Assembly (NCBI GenBank): GCA_943704425.1
Contig: CALSCP010000307.1
Coordinates: 1-61,893 of the forward strand
Direction of reading: 5' to 3'
Origin: Ministeria vibrans ATCC 50519
Lineage: Eukaryota; Opisthokonta; Filasterea
DNA length: 61,893 nucleotides
Shown: one piece after another, positions 22,994 to 35,086 of the stretch
Layout: every line of letters starts with the position of its first letter
How positions within the stretch are numbered: the first letter of the stretch is position 1
Translations under genes and position numbers: made by a program
The notes under the pieces: generated by a model
Told to the model about the DNA's origin: nothing
What the model saw: the letters and a program-made list of their open reading frames with translations, nothing else
The model's database searches: none

Positions 22994-23845
22994 TTAAATA
23001 CGCTTCACCAGCTCCTCGGCCGGCAGTCCTTCAAAGGCAATCTTGTGGATCACGGAGAAGAGGGGGAACTACAGATGCGGGATCAGTGGAGAAGGACACA
23101 CACACACACACGCACACACACTCAGGGGACAGTACCTCATCCTCATGCTTGGCCTGCTTCAGGATGAGTTGCACTTCCAGACACGCCTCTGTGCCCTGCA
23201 GCTTCTGTCCGTTGAGCAGTTCCTCCTCAATTGCCGCCCAAGGCTTTCCAGTCTACGCCACTCTGATCAGCACGTGCATTGAATCGGGAGTGGGGGTTAC
23301 TTTAACGAAGGCTTCGGCGCACTTGCGGTTTCGTCCGCCATTGCACGTTGTAATGAGATCAGCCACACCGCAGCTCTCAAAGAAGATGTCGCTGCCAGAT
23401 ATTTATACAGTATAGAGGAGGAATAGGGAGAAAGAGAGAGAAGAGAAAGAAACAAAGTTTGTGTGTATGTGCGTGTGAGAGTGTGTGAGAGAGGACAGGA
23501 AGGAGAAGAAAAAAAAACAAAAACGGGGAAGGAAAAATAAGGGAGGATGAACGAAGCAAAGTGACATAGAGAGGGGAGAAAGATGAAATGTATGGGCAAG
23601 CGCAACACATACACACACAATATAATATATATATTTATATACTATACGTACCGGTGCTCAAGGGTGTAGTGGAGGCGGACAAACTTGATCATCTCTTGCA
23701 GCCCAATGCGGATGATGGCCGCCTTGGTGTTGTCGCCGTAGCCCAGGCCATCCGAGAAGCCGGCACCCAGCGCAACAATGTTCTTCAGTGCACCGCACAG
23801 CTCCACAGGCGCAACCTATCATAACAGTGATGTTAACAGTGAGCA

Positions 23846-23880
<35 letters not shown>

Positions 23881-24815
23881 AATCCTAACGCTTTCTGACC
23901 TCCGAGACGACGGCAACGCGGAAGTACGGGCGCGTAAGCATCTTGAGGTACACGTCGCGCATATCGGCGTCACGGCAGCCAACAGTTGTCTCGCAGAAGT
24001 GCTCGTCGGCGACCTCGTGCGCAATGTTGGCGCCAGACAGCACCGACACTGGGATGCGCAGGTGGTCAGCCAGGATCTGCGACACCAGCTGCAGCCCGTT
24101 GCTCGTGTCCACACCCTGTGGCGCACCGTACATTTTCAATACAGGTGACTGTCTTCCATCCTTGTGGCGCGTACCTTGATGAGAGAGAGCGCATGTGCCG
24201 TGGGCTTCACATGTCCTTCGAGCTGACCGCAGAGTCGCTTCACAAACTGATGAGGCACAACCCACACGAGAATGTCCGCGTCCGCTACCGCCTCAGTCAG
24301 CTCGGGCACCGCAACAATGTTCTCGGGCAGCTGGCGACCAGGCAGGTACTTGACGTTCTCATGCTACACAAGAGAAGGCACGCAAGCAGTCAGGAGGGCT
24401 GTCGGTGTGGTGTAATGTCATGTCATGTCTTGTCATGTCATGTCGTACGCGAGTGTTGATGATCGTCGATAGCTTCTCGCCATCGACAATTTCCTCATAG
24501 ACATACATGCGCACCTAGAAGAACATACGTCGTGCGCGCAGACGTCGGATGAGTGCGGCACACACAGCAAAAACGCGCGTGATAAAAAAGGCGTGATTTG
24601 GATTTCCCTTTGGAAAAATCGCAATGGAACTCACCTCTCGCTCAAAGGTCTCAGGGTGCTCCAGCGCGTTTGCGCCAATGATTCGGGAGATGGCTGATCC
24701 CCTACACAGACGCACAGACGCGCCCACGCGCCCGCACATCGTGAGTTTCGGGACGACTGAACTGGGGATGGGCGTACCAATTGCCGCTTCCAATAATGGC
24801 CACTCGATACGGCAT
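22994..24815 (-). CDS. GPD1: NAD-dependent glycerol-3-phosphate dehydrogenase
   Basis: Nine exons on the minus strand: 24815-24778, 24701-24635, 24514-24449, 24363-24175, 24115-23900, 23815-23652, 23391-23301, 23252-23136 and 23068-22994, for 340 aa, all in phase. The NAD-binding Rossmann motif [12 protein letters not shown] is at the very N-terminus, so the form is cytosolic with no presequence. [15 protein letters not shown], the HALSLIKGVD strand, [12 protein letters not shown], the catalytic-Lys region [19 protein letters not shown] and the [13 protein letters not shown] loop are all present. It interconverts dihydroxyacetone phosphate and glycerol-3-phosphate, linking glycolysis to lipid synthesis and NADH balance. 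The length is near that of animal GPD1 (349). It is divergent to NHP2. Confidence 0.96.
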
Positions 24816-25053
24816 TCTGATCACTAACTATACTACTATACCGGTTTTGTTCGACACTAACGGTTACGAAAGAAGGAAAATCGGTGAGAGACCAACTGGA
24901 TTTCGCAGACTGTGCAATGGATCATGGACACTCGTCACTCTAACAACACTCTCTGGATCCAAAACTCCAAAATAATAATATAATATTCATTTTCTTTTTA
25001 TAAGACACTTTGTTGTTGCCGGCTTCCTGATACGTTTTGAACCATTTCACAGT
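24816..25053. promoter_or_regulatory. Divergent promoter region of GPD1 and NHP2
   Basis: The 238 bases between opposite start codons must carry both promoters. The sequence is AT-rich toward the NHP2 side. No motif was recognised. Confidence 0.5.
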
Positions 25054-25921
25054 ATGGGAGGCAGCGAGAAGAAGAAGAAGAAGGACAAGGAGCCGAAGAC
25101 GCCCGAATCGACTCCCATGAAGGTGGACAAGGCCGACGACGAGCCCGAGGTGCCCGAGCTTGACTACGAGGTCCTTGTGGGAAGAGTAAGGCGGCCCGTT
25201 TGAGCCTGGCGAATGCGACACGCTCCATTTTGAGAAATGTTGGCAAATGGGTTTTTTTTGCTCGTGTCCCTCTCCCTCTCGCCTTCCGCGCGCGAAATCA
25301 GCGCTGCTTGAGCCGTCCACGCACGGCGAGGTAGCCACCGGGGGCGTACTGTTGCCGACTTGCTCTGCGCGTCGCTTGCGTCTCCTTAGCAGCGAATCTT
25401 TTTCGCTCATCTTTCTTTTTGTCGTAGGTAAATGCCATTGCGACCCCTCTGGCCAGCAAGAAGCTGACGAAGAAGACTCTGAAGTCGGTGAAGAAGGGTA
25501 AGCATGGCCGATGACAGCGTGTCTTCGTACTCTTGTCTTGGCTCTTACTTTTTTCTCTCGTTCAGCTGCCAAAGCAAAGAGTCTGCGCCGAGGCGTCAAG
25601 GAAGTCGTCAAGGCACTGCGGAAGGGCGAGAAAGGGTACGTCGTGGATGTGCCAGGTGAGTGACGCGCCTTGTCTGACCTTGTGTTCGCCCTCTGCAGGT
25701 TTGTTGTGATTGCAGGCGACATCAGTCCGATCGACGTCATTTCCCATCTGCCTGTGCTCTGCGAAGACTCAAACACCCCCTATGCGTATGTTCCGGCAAA
25801 GCAGTACCTGGGTGCGGCGGGCGGCACCAAGCGGCCCACGTCGTGTGTCATGGTCAAGAAGAGCAAGGAGGTCGACAACTACAGCGAAGTCCGCGACGAA
25901 ATCAAGGCTCTCACCACCTAA
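25054..25921 (+). CDS. NHP2: H/ACA snoRNP core protein NHP2
   Basis: Four exons, 25054-25185, 25428-25497, 25566-25635 and 25699-25921, give 164 aa. A Lys-rich N-terminal tail (SEKKKKKDKEPK) is followed by an L7Ae-type RNA-binding fold. NAIATPLASKKLTKKTLK, LRRGVKEVVKALRKGEKGF, VVIAGDISPIDVISHLPVLC, then PYAYVPAKQYLGAAGGTKRP agree with NHP2 rather than SNU13 or L7A. It binds the kink region of H/ACA guide RNAs in the nucleolus and Cajal bodies, and works with dyskerin, NOP10 and GAR1 in pseudouridylation and telomerase RNA stability. Confidence 0.95.
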
Positions 25922-26295
25922 TGTACTATAAAGAAATCAAACGGAGACTTTTGTTGAAAAACAGAAAGTCAATAGCCATAAGCCACAGCTGTATCGCACT
26001 TGTATGTTGTTATTTCTTTGAGATGACGAGATCTGATAAGTGATTTCGGTTCTGCCGACGATTCCTCATCTGAATCCAAAACAAGGAGTCCTAAGAACGG
26101 TGTTTTTTGTTTCTCTCACTGGTGAGTGGTGTAAGGTTAAAGATACGACGTCCTACAGTCCTACTCGCTCAGTCACTCACTGGCGTATGTTTTACGAGTT
26201 GAGAGGGTTTGACTTTAACTGATTAGTGTTAAAACTTAAAATTAATATTATAATATTAAATAAATATTCCGTCTGATTAAATATTTTTTTTCGAT
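25922..26295. other. Intergenic, no gene seen
   Basis: A 374-base AT-rich spacer lies between NHP2 and tepsin, both on the plus strand. It should hold the NHP2 3' UTR and the tepsin promoter. A 60-codon frame at 26040-26222 looks random. Confidence 0.5.
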
Positions 26296-29200
26296 ATGGA
26301 TTTTATCAAAGCCAAGGCGGCGCTGGCGCCGCACCTGCCACTCCTGCTGAGCTCAACGTCCAACGACGAGTCGCCCACGCCGGGCTACATGTTGCCCGAC
26401 ATTGCCAGTACGTCTCTCCCGCCCTCTGCGGGCCCCGCCGGCCTTCCTTCTCGCCCCGCAGCCACCACACCTCCCTCGTCATGCCCATCCTTCCTTGACA
26501 CTCCGCGTCTCGCCTGATTTTGTCTGGAAGAGAGCGCAAAACTTTTTTTTTTAATCTCTCATGACTCTCTACAGAACTGACCAATGTGTCCGTCGTGCTG
26601 TGCAACGAAGTTGAAAACTTCTACATCAAGCGAGTAGACAAGGTGAGTCGGCCTTCCGCCTGCGTTCTCTTCACGCGAAACCACCAAAAAAAAAAGAAAA
26701 GAAAAAAAAAACGCAACAAACCTTTTTTTTTCTTTATCGTTTGGCCATTCTTTGTCGATGTTTTCCTCCGCCACTGGCTCCTATCCGTGATCATGGTCAA
26801 GGATCAATATGCCGTGTCCAGGGAAAGCGTGCCAGATTGTGCGATTGATCCGCTTTGTCCTTGTTGATAGAATTCATGCAATGTCAAGCTCAAGGCATTG
26901 CGCATTCTCAAGTACCTTGCCGAGCACGGACACTCCTCCGTGAAGAGAGATCTCACCATGCACACCGACGCCATCAGTCAGGCCATGAGTACGGACTACA
27001 AGTCTCACACACCACCTATTCATTCGGTTGTGACCCCTCCCTCTTATAGAGTTTCGTGGTCCTGGTCATCCTGTTCATGGCGACGGTCCCAACCAGATGG
27101 TGCGCACAGCTGCGTCAGAATTGATGGAGCTCATCAACGACGCCATTTCAGCGGGCCCGCAGCAGCTGAAGTACACGGGCGGCAGCTCGTACGGCCAACA
27201 GCAACAGCAGCAACAGCAGCAGCAGTATCAACATCAACAGGGCGGTGGCTCGCAAGGTCAGGGCCAGCGCAGTATGAGTAGCGCTGGCCCACCGCCCCTT
27301 GGCACCGGTCGATACATGGAAGGCATTGGGAGCTCGCCTGTGCAACAACGTAAGTGATATTATTGCAATTGATTGAACATGCATCTGATGAGAGTCTCAA
27401 TAGAGCCTGCGTCGCTGATGGATCGTTTCAAATCGGTGATTAACACGGACGGGCGACGACAGTCCTCGCCAGGAGGAGAAATGCATCACCAACACAACGG
27501 AGCGTATCAAGGGGGGCCATGGCGACCCGCAAGCACAGCCAGTCCCACTTCTGCTGGGGGGGGTGGTGCAAGCTACCAGCCCAGCGCATTCCCTGCCCCG
27601 TCATCTTACGCCGTCAAGAGTGAGCCGGTGCCCCTTGACGAAGGGTAATGTTCTGTTTTATATTTTGTTTCCATTCATCGTTCTTCCTCCTCTCATCGCT
27701 CCATTTCTGAAACCTGTTCTCTTTTACTTTTTCACTCATTTTCACTTTCTCGTTTTTTTAATCACCCTTTTTGTCTGTTTTCTTTTTCTCCCTTTTTTTC
27801 CTCAGTCACCATCACGAAGAGCGTCTTGTCAATGAAATCACTGCTCCAGGTGGTGTTAAGGCTGCGCCTCCTCGCGACCAGCTCAACACATTTGTCAAGC
27901 GCTGCGCCAGCCTCGACTGCAACCACATTGCCCAGCTGCTCATTGACAAACTCAACATGGTACAAGCATATTACTGCTACACGTGCATGCCGACTGGGAC
28001 TTTGTTCCGCTCACCTTGTGTTCTTTTGCTCTTTTTTTTGGGTAGGAGGACGGCGGCACGTCCAACTCAGTCAAGACACGCTCACTGTTTGTGGTGGAGG
28101 CACTGCTGCGGTCAGACATTGTAGGCATTGAGACATGTCTTTCCAGTATGCGCAACACACTGGAGCGCCTGAGTAGTCTGGGTGCGAGCTCCGGTGCGTC
28201 TCAAGCTGTGTGCGACAAGGCTCTCAAGGTCCAGCTTGCACTCGACCGTGCCATTGAATCATCCGCTCCCTCAGCCTCTCCCGCTGTTCCCGTTGCTTCC
28301 ACTTCTGCTCCCACACCTACGGTCGCTCCCACTTCGGCAGGAAACATCTTAGACCTCGATTTTGATGTGTCTTCTGTGGCTCCCGCTGACACCGCTTCGG
28401 CCCAGTCGCTTCTTGAAGGCATGAACCTTAGCACGTCCACTCCCACCGCCACCACCAATGCTGCGTCCGCTCCTCCTTCAGGCTACGACATCGACCGCAG
28501 CCTCTTTGATTTGGACGACTCCACTCCCGCCACTACTGCTGCTCCCTCAACCGGCAGCATGTTCTCCAACATGAACGTTTCACAACAGAGTCCATCTGCC
28601 GCGCCCACCTCTTCAATGTTCTCAAACATGACAGTAACTCCCACCACCACCACCACCACCACCACCCTTCCTACCACTGCTCCTCCTGCAACCACCTCCA
28701 ACATGTTCTCCAACATGACGGTTGCACCCGCAAGCGGTGCTGCCGCCCCCTCCTCCAACGGTGGTGGCATGTTCTCCAACATGAATGTGAGTGCCTCGCC
28801 TTCCCCAGCAGCTTCCGCACCGTCGGCCGTCGCCTCTGCCAATTTTGATCTCCTTGCCGGTCTTGACCAATCTAGCGTCTCCTCCTCCTCCAACACCTCT
28901 CTTCTCGACCTCATGTCTGTCTCACGCAGCTCCGTCGCGTCTTCCTCAAATTACTCTTCCCTCATGGGAGTCGCCACGCAGCATCAGCAGCAGCAGAGTC
29001 CCATGATGATGCCACCGCAGCAGCAACAGCAACAGCAACAACACCCAACACAGCAGCGAGTAAGTTAAATTTCACATCTCATCATTTTATCACACAATAT
29101 TTTTCTCTGTAACTTGTGTTTCTCCCTATGACTTTGTTTCACTCTATCGCTTTCTCCTCTCCCTCTCAAACTCACACCTCATCATATTATCGCACATTAT

Positions 29201-29512
29201 TTTTCTCTGTAACTTGTGTGTCTCCCGATGACTTTGTTTCTCTCTTCCCCACTCTATCGGTTTCTCCTCTCCCTCTTAAACTCACATCTCATCATATTAT
29301 CACACTTACTCTCTCTAACTTTTTGCTAGCCCAAGTACACAGGCGGTATGGGCATGACTACACTCACTCCCACCAGCTCTGCTCGCCCGGCGGCATCCCC
29401 CGACACAAAGAGCACCTCTAGCAGCAACAGCAGTGGTTTTGGTTTCCTTTCCAGCGGCAAGGCCGACTCGTTTTCCTTTGTCGCAGACCAAATGCAGGCC
29501 AGCAAAAAGTAG
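26296..29512 (+). CDS. Tepsin, AP-4 accessory protein (ENTH/VHS-like)
   Basis: Eight exons: 26296-26407, 26575-26642, 26871-26988, 27050-27349, 27404-27644, 27806-27959, 28046-29059 and 29330-29512, 729 aa. The N-terminal ENTH-like domain covers about residues 1-150 (YMLPDIAKLTNVS, LKALRILKYLAEHG, ISQAMKFRGPGHPVHGDGPN, VRTAASELMELINDAI). A Gln-rich linker follows, then a second helical VHS-like domain at about 285-395 (RCASLDCNHIAQLLIDKLNM, SLFVVEALLRSDIVGIETCL). The disordered tail carries repeated MFSNM[NT]V motifs and ends SFSFVADQM. The two folded domains plus this tail match tepsin (plant MTV1), which is recruited by AP-4 at the trans-Golgi network. Human tepsin binds the AP-4 beta ear through LFxGMxV-type motifs, which the repeats resemble. 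Confidence 0.88.
29060..29329. repeat. Tandem duplication inside tepsin intron 7
   Basis: A roughly 100-base pyrimidine-rich unit (CACATCTCATCATxxTATC, TTTTTCTCTGTAACTTGTG, CCTCTCCCTCT) occurs just over twice with a few differences, at about 29073-29167 and 29176-29285, with a third partial start at 29284. Confidence 0.8.
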
Positions 29513-29624
29513 AGAAAAGAGAGAGAGAGAAGGGAAGAAAGAGAGAACGAGAGAAAGAAAGAAAAAAAGAATGAAAGAGAGAGATAGGCTTCAAACTTTT
29601 CAAGTTTTAGTTTGCTACATCATA

Positions 29625-30097
29625 CTACACGTTTTTCAACTCACTTTCCATTTCCATACGAGCGTGCATGAGACCCATCACGTCAGTGCCGGGCAGTCGT
29701 TCGGCAACGCGCAGCGCGCTCTCTGCCTCCACACGTCGTCCCAGCCGCATGAGCACACGCCACTGTGCCAACCAAGCGACGCCACACTCGCCATTGTGCT
29801 GGTGTACATCCGCCAATGACTGCAGTGCTCCTTCCAGGTCACCCGCTCTCTCCTGTACCCGTGCCAGCACAATGCGCATCCCCATATCCCACTTCCAGTG
29901 CTTCACACCGCGTGCAAGCACCTCCAGCGCATCCACTGAGCGCCCTTCGTCCATCAGCGTCTCCCCCAGCCCCGCCACTGCCACACCACTCTCTCCCGCG
30001 TGCCTCTCGCTCTCCCCTCGATACACCTCTTGACGAAACACACTCGACGTGCGCTCGTCCCGTGACCGCTCAGCCTTTCGCAGTCGCTGGGTACTCC

Positions 30098-30146
<49 letters not shown>

Positions 30147-30557
30147 GGTGTAAGTCGGTGTCGAGTAAGCACATATTGGGGTATACGGGTGACGGGCGCA
30201 GGCGAGAAGACGGACACAGACGATCCCATTTCGTCGTGAATGGTCATGTGGTGCCAACCTTCGGGAACTATGAGGTGATAGAATAAAAAAAAATAAAAAC
30301 AAAAACAATAAGCTGTTTTCGTACTGAAAATTACATCCCCTTTCTCTTGAGTGCACTCGAGCGGACGTGGAACATCTGCCGAGCGCAGAAAACGTTCGAG
30401 CCAGGAAAGATGACCGCGTTGCAGCAGACCAGGACATTCAAGAGGTGGGGTGAGCAGTGTGGGTGGGTACATGAACCAGCGCTTTACGCCGGACATGGCA
30501 ATGTTCATGGCCAGATTGTGATCGTGAAAGGCAACTGCGTAGCATAGTGTAAAAGTG

Positions 30558-30603
<46 letters not shown>

Positions 30604-31111
30604 GTCAGTGAACTGCATACGTACCTCCAGAACGGGGTGCAGCAATCATTATGACGTGCTGCCAGTGGGCAGAGAGGGACTTGAGGGCGGCAGGCACAGT
30701 TAGTGTGTCGAGCAACTCTGATAGGGATATTTCGAGAAATTCGGGCGGTACATACAGCATGAGATCTTCGCCCTGTTCCATGCGATGCATAGCATGACCC
30801 AGACGCACTTCCTCGCGTTCAAGGGCGCCGGTGGAAGAGCCCACTTGCACAAACAGTCGACCATACGTTTGCTTGATCGCAGCCAACGACCATCGGTGCG
30901 CTGCGGACGCCGACACCCACGACGACTCGCGTATTCTAAAGGGCTCCCCTTGCGCCACCAGCGAAGCAAGAACCGCGTCGCCTACATCGCCGTACACCGT
31001 CTCAAAGTCGCATGGTCGAAACGCGCGCTGTCTCGTCCATGTCATGAGCAAGAGCGCAAGCAGCGCAGTTCCTCCTAAGCACGCCCGGCGGCTACACTGG
31101 ATTCGACGCAT
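29625..31111 (-). CDS. JMJD8-like JmjC protein with N-terminal membrane anchor and helical-repeat C-terminus
   Basis: Four exons on the minus strand: 31111-30625, 30534-30325, 30267-30187 and 30097-29625, 416 aa. The N-terminus has Arg-rich residues then ALLALLLMTW, a signal anchor or signal peptide. The JmjC core reads AFHDHNLAMNIAMSGVKRWF, MYPP, then HLSWLERFL, RPLECT, KGDVIFIPEGWHHMT. The RPLECT block and RKRWF/YPP layout match animal JMJD8, an ER-lumen JmjC protein; the HxH in place of HxD is also JMJD8-like. The final 150 residues are helix-rich and TPR-like (ALEVLARGVKHWKWDMGMRI, LARVQERAGDLEGALQSLAD). This extension is absent from human JMJD8. A C-to-GTATAC donor choice at 30187 is inferred. 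The gene is convergent with tepsin. Confidence 0.8.
30100..30142. repeat. (CA)n microsatellite in a JMJD8-like intron
   Basis: CA repeats on the plus strand lie directly beside the acceptor of the last exon; on the sense strand the acceptor is a (TG)n run ending TAG. Confidence 0.95.
30560..30601. repeat. (GT)n microsatellite in JMJD8-like intron 1
   Basis: GT repeats on the plus strand, inside the intron between 30624 and 30535. Confidence 0.95.
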
Positions 31112-31436
31112 TGTGTCATGTGTAGCAAACGGGAGTTGCGAAGGAATTGAAATGATATTTATTTAATGATTAATGAAAAGTTATTGAAAACAAAAATTAA
31201 TCACGAAAATGGCAACACAAATTGTGTGTGTGTGAAACAACTGCGATCCTAATCACTTTCAACGAATAGTATAATATTAATAATAGGAATATAAATAGAG
31301 AATCAAGAGCTGTACTCAATGTATATAGAAAACAAGGAGCAGCACAATACATATTATTATTGAAGATCTTGAATAACTTGATACATTATTATATTTTTAT
31401 TTGCCAAGGACGTACGTACAATTGACGTATCGTATG
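31112..31436. other. Intergenic with a dispersed element
   Basis: AT-rich spacer between two minus-strand genes. About 31295-31322 reads ATAGAGAATC followed by AAGAGCTGTACTCAATGT, and 31337-31350 reads GAGCAGCACAATAC, matching 22440-22536 in order but with a shorter middle. Confidence 0.75.
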
Positions 31437-32841
<1,405 letters not shown>

Positions 32842-32980
32842 TGTGCGCTATGTGTCTCGCGTGTGAGCTGTAACGTGTCGATGTGGCTCAACCTGTCTAT
32901 TCTGCGATGTGGGCGCCAGTGAATAATTAATCTAAATTCTAAAATTTTATAATAGTTAGTTACGTTACTTCGCGTCACCT

Positions 32981-33491
32981 TTGCGTCAGGCACCAGGAGC
33001 AACAGATTCCATAGAGTCGACAGTTATGACGTCTGCTAACCGTGCCTACCTCGAGGACAACGTTTTCCCCTCCCTTTTGCCAGCAATTGCGGAACTTCTC
33101 GCTCACGTCAAGTCGCTTCACGACGGCACCACGTTCCTCCCCAGCCCTCACCCGGTCTCTACAGAGCATCACCCACTCACTGTCGATGAATCCTTCAAGG
33201 AGAGTGCGGGGGATGCGCGCACGCCGGTGAGAAGCACGCGCAGAGTGTTGGTCGCCCTTGACAACGTCTTTTTTCACTCTATTAACGGACACCAATGCTC
33301 AGTTGAATACTAATACGGACACTAGTGCTGCTCCGTCCAATCATCATAAGAGGGGCAGAAACATCGAGTCAGATGCGGTGGCTGAGGATCAGGACGAAGT
33401 CATTGTCGTTCCCGCTGAATTTGACCCTGTCAATTACCTCGCTTTCTTGCTCATGCGCCAAAAACCCCCCAATGCTTCTCTCTCTTTGTGA
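32981..33491 (+). CDS. Small protein with C-terminal Dpy-30-like motif
   Basis: Two exons, 32981-33226 and 33303-33491, give 144 aa from the first ATG, or 129 aa from the ATG at 33026, which may be the true start. The N-terminal half has a helical segment YLEDNVFPSLLPAIAELLAH. The C-terminus reads EFDPVNYLAFLLMRQKP, close to the Dpy-30/RIIa-dimerisation consensus (FxPxxYLAxxLxxxxP) found in DPY30, adenylate kinase 7 and many ciliary proteins. A docking role at cilia or chromatin is possible but not shown. It is convergent with the next gene, with only 41 bases between stops. Confidence 0.65.
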
Positions 33492-33532
33492 CGTTTGTGT
33501 AATCATGCTGTACAGTTCGTATCGTTCATTTG

Positions 33533-34289
33533 TTATTTATAAAACGGATTGATGGAGTGCCGACCGTAGTAATGAAAGTTGATGTCCGCAAAGCGAAAGA
33601 GAGCGGGAAGCACCGCCTGCGTGTAGTCCTTGAAAGGGTAGTCATGTATGTTGGCAGACCACATGACAATCTCGTGGTAGGCGTCAGCAGGACGAGCCGC
33701 GTCGTCGACGAGCAGATGGTTCCCAAGCGACAGTGAGTGGCGTTGACGTACATGGATTCGCACTGCATGCGCAGCCTGGTACGACACCAACTGCGGCGCT
33801 TCGTATACGCCGGGCGACTCCCTCGAGACCAAACTAATCTGTAAACATTAAAGTAAGACATGATCGTGTTTGTTTCTTTTCGCAAAATGTTGTTGTTGCG
33901 CTACCGATTCCGTGAAAGGGTTGCGGTTTAGGTATGGTCCGATGCCAACGAGGAACTGCGAGCGAACAAGCTTCGCCGAGACAATTTCGTCCACGGAGAG
34001 TGTTTGGGTGACGCAAAGGCGGTCGCGCACACTCAAGAAGCGCTGAAAGTGCGCCTGAATATGACCGTTGGCGGGCGTCGCGCTCTGCGGCGAATCAGTC
34101 TTGTGGGTGGGCCACTCGTTGCCACACAATGCTTCCAAAACCCCCGGAAGCATTTCGACGGCACGCGCCTCTATATTTCTGATGCGTTCCTGATCCTGCA
34201 ATGAAAATGTAAGCGATAACAACCGCAACGCCAGGCAAACTGGACAGTCAATGCTGTGTCTTCTCTCAGTCTCCTCATCTCGCCTGAGA

Positions 34290-34337
<48 letters not shown>

Positions 34338-34887
34338 GTCACTCTCAGTCTATATCTTGGTCTCTCTCAGTTCTCTCGTCCATCTCAGCTTCTTCATAAC
34401 CGTTCTCTCTCTCTTGTCCACCTCGGTCTCTCCCGTCTATCTATGATCTCTCTCAGTCTCCCTCGTCCGTCTCAATCTCTCTCTGCCCGTACCCTTTTGT
34501 GTGCTTGGGTCCAGCGCATCAGTGACGCGTACCGCTCCATGATGCGCTGCTTCAACGGTGGCTTGTGCACGTAGGAGAAGATGTCGTCGAGCTGAGCGGG
34601 GTTCCACACGGGCAGTCTGGTGCGAACCTCGTCCACAAGGTGGGCGTCGGCGTTGGCAAGCGCCTCCTGCGCCAGCCCCTCTGTCAGCTCGTCAAACTCA
34701 GCAAAGTGCTCCATGGTCGCTTTCGTTCGCTCATCCAAGTCAAACGCCTGTTGCAAAGAGAAAGCTGACCCGCTTGTTCTCACCAGAATGGACAGTGCCT
34801 TACCGATGATGCGGAGTGCATTCGAACGACAGAGGTTGTCAGCAGACGTTTCAAGTTCACACTCACATGTCTCCTCCACAGCATCAT
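33533..34887 (-). CDS. Putative mitochondrial protein of unknown function
   Basis: Four exons on the minus strand: 34887-34804, 34747-34493, 34195-33905 and 33838-33533, giving 311 aa in phase. The first exon encodes MMLWRRHVSVNLKRLLTTSV and a following VRMHSASS: basic, Ser/Thr-rich, no acids, a convincing mitochondrial presequence. The mature part is mostly helical at first (ERTKATMEHFAEFDELTEGL, KQRIMERYASLMRWTQ), then mixed (LSVDEIVSAKLVRSQFLVGI, HYYGRHSINPFYK at the end). I recognise no family. The start was chosen because the frame upstream of 34953 is closed and this ATG pair gives the presequence. It is divergent to the Kelch gene, 199 bases apart. Confidence 0.65.
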
Positions 34888-35086
34888 GGCACAGCGAAGC
34901 GACGTCAACGGTTGTCCCTGCAAAGCCAAGATCCTCCCTAGAATCAGTCTTCAATAGACACTAGGCCCAATAAACGATGAGAAAATGGTGCGTGTAAGAC
35001 AAATTGATCAGTGACATATTTGAAAACGTCGTTTCACTCTTTTTTTTTTTCCTTCATATTTTTGACAAGTCTCAAAGAAAGAAGAA

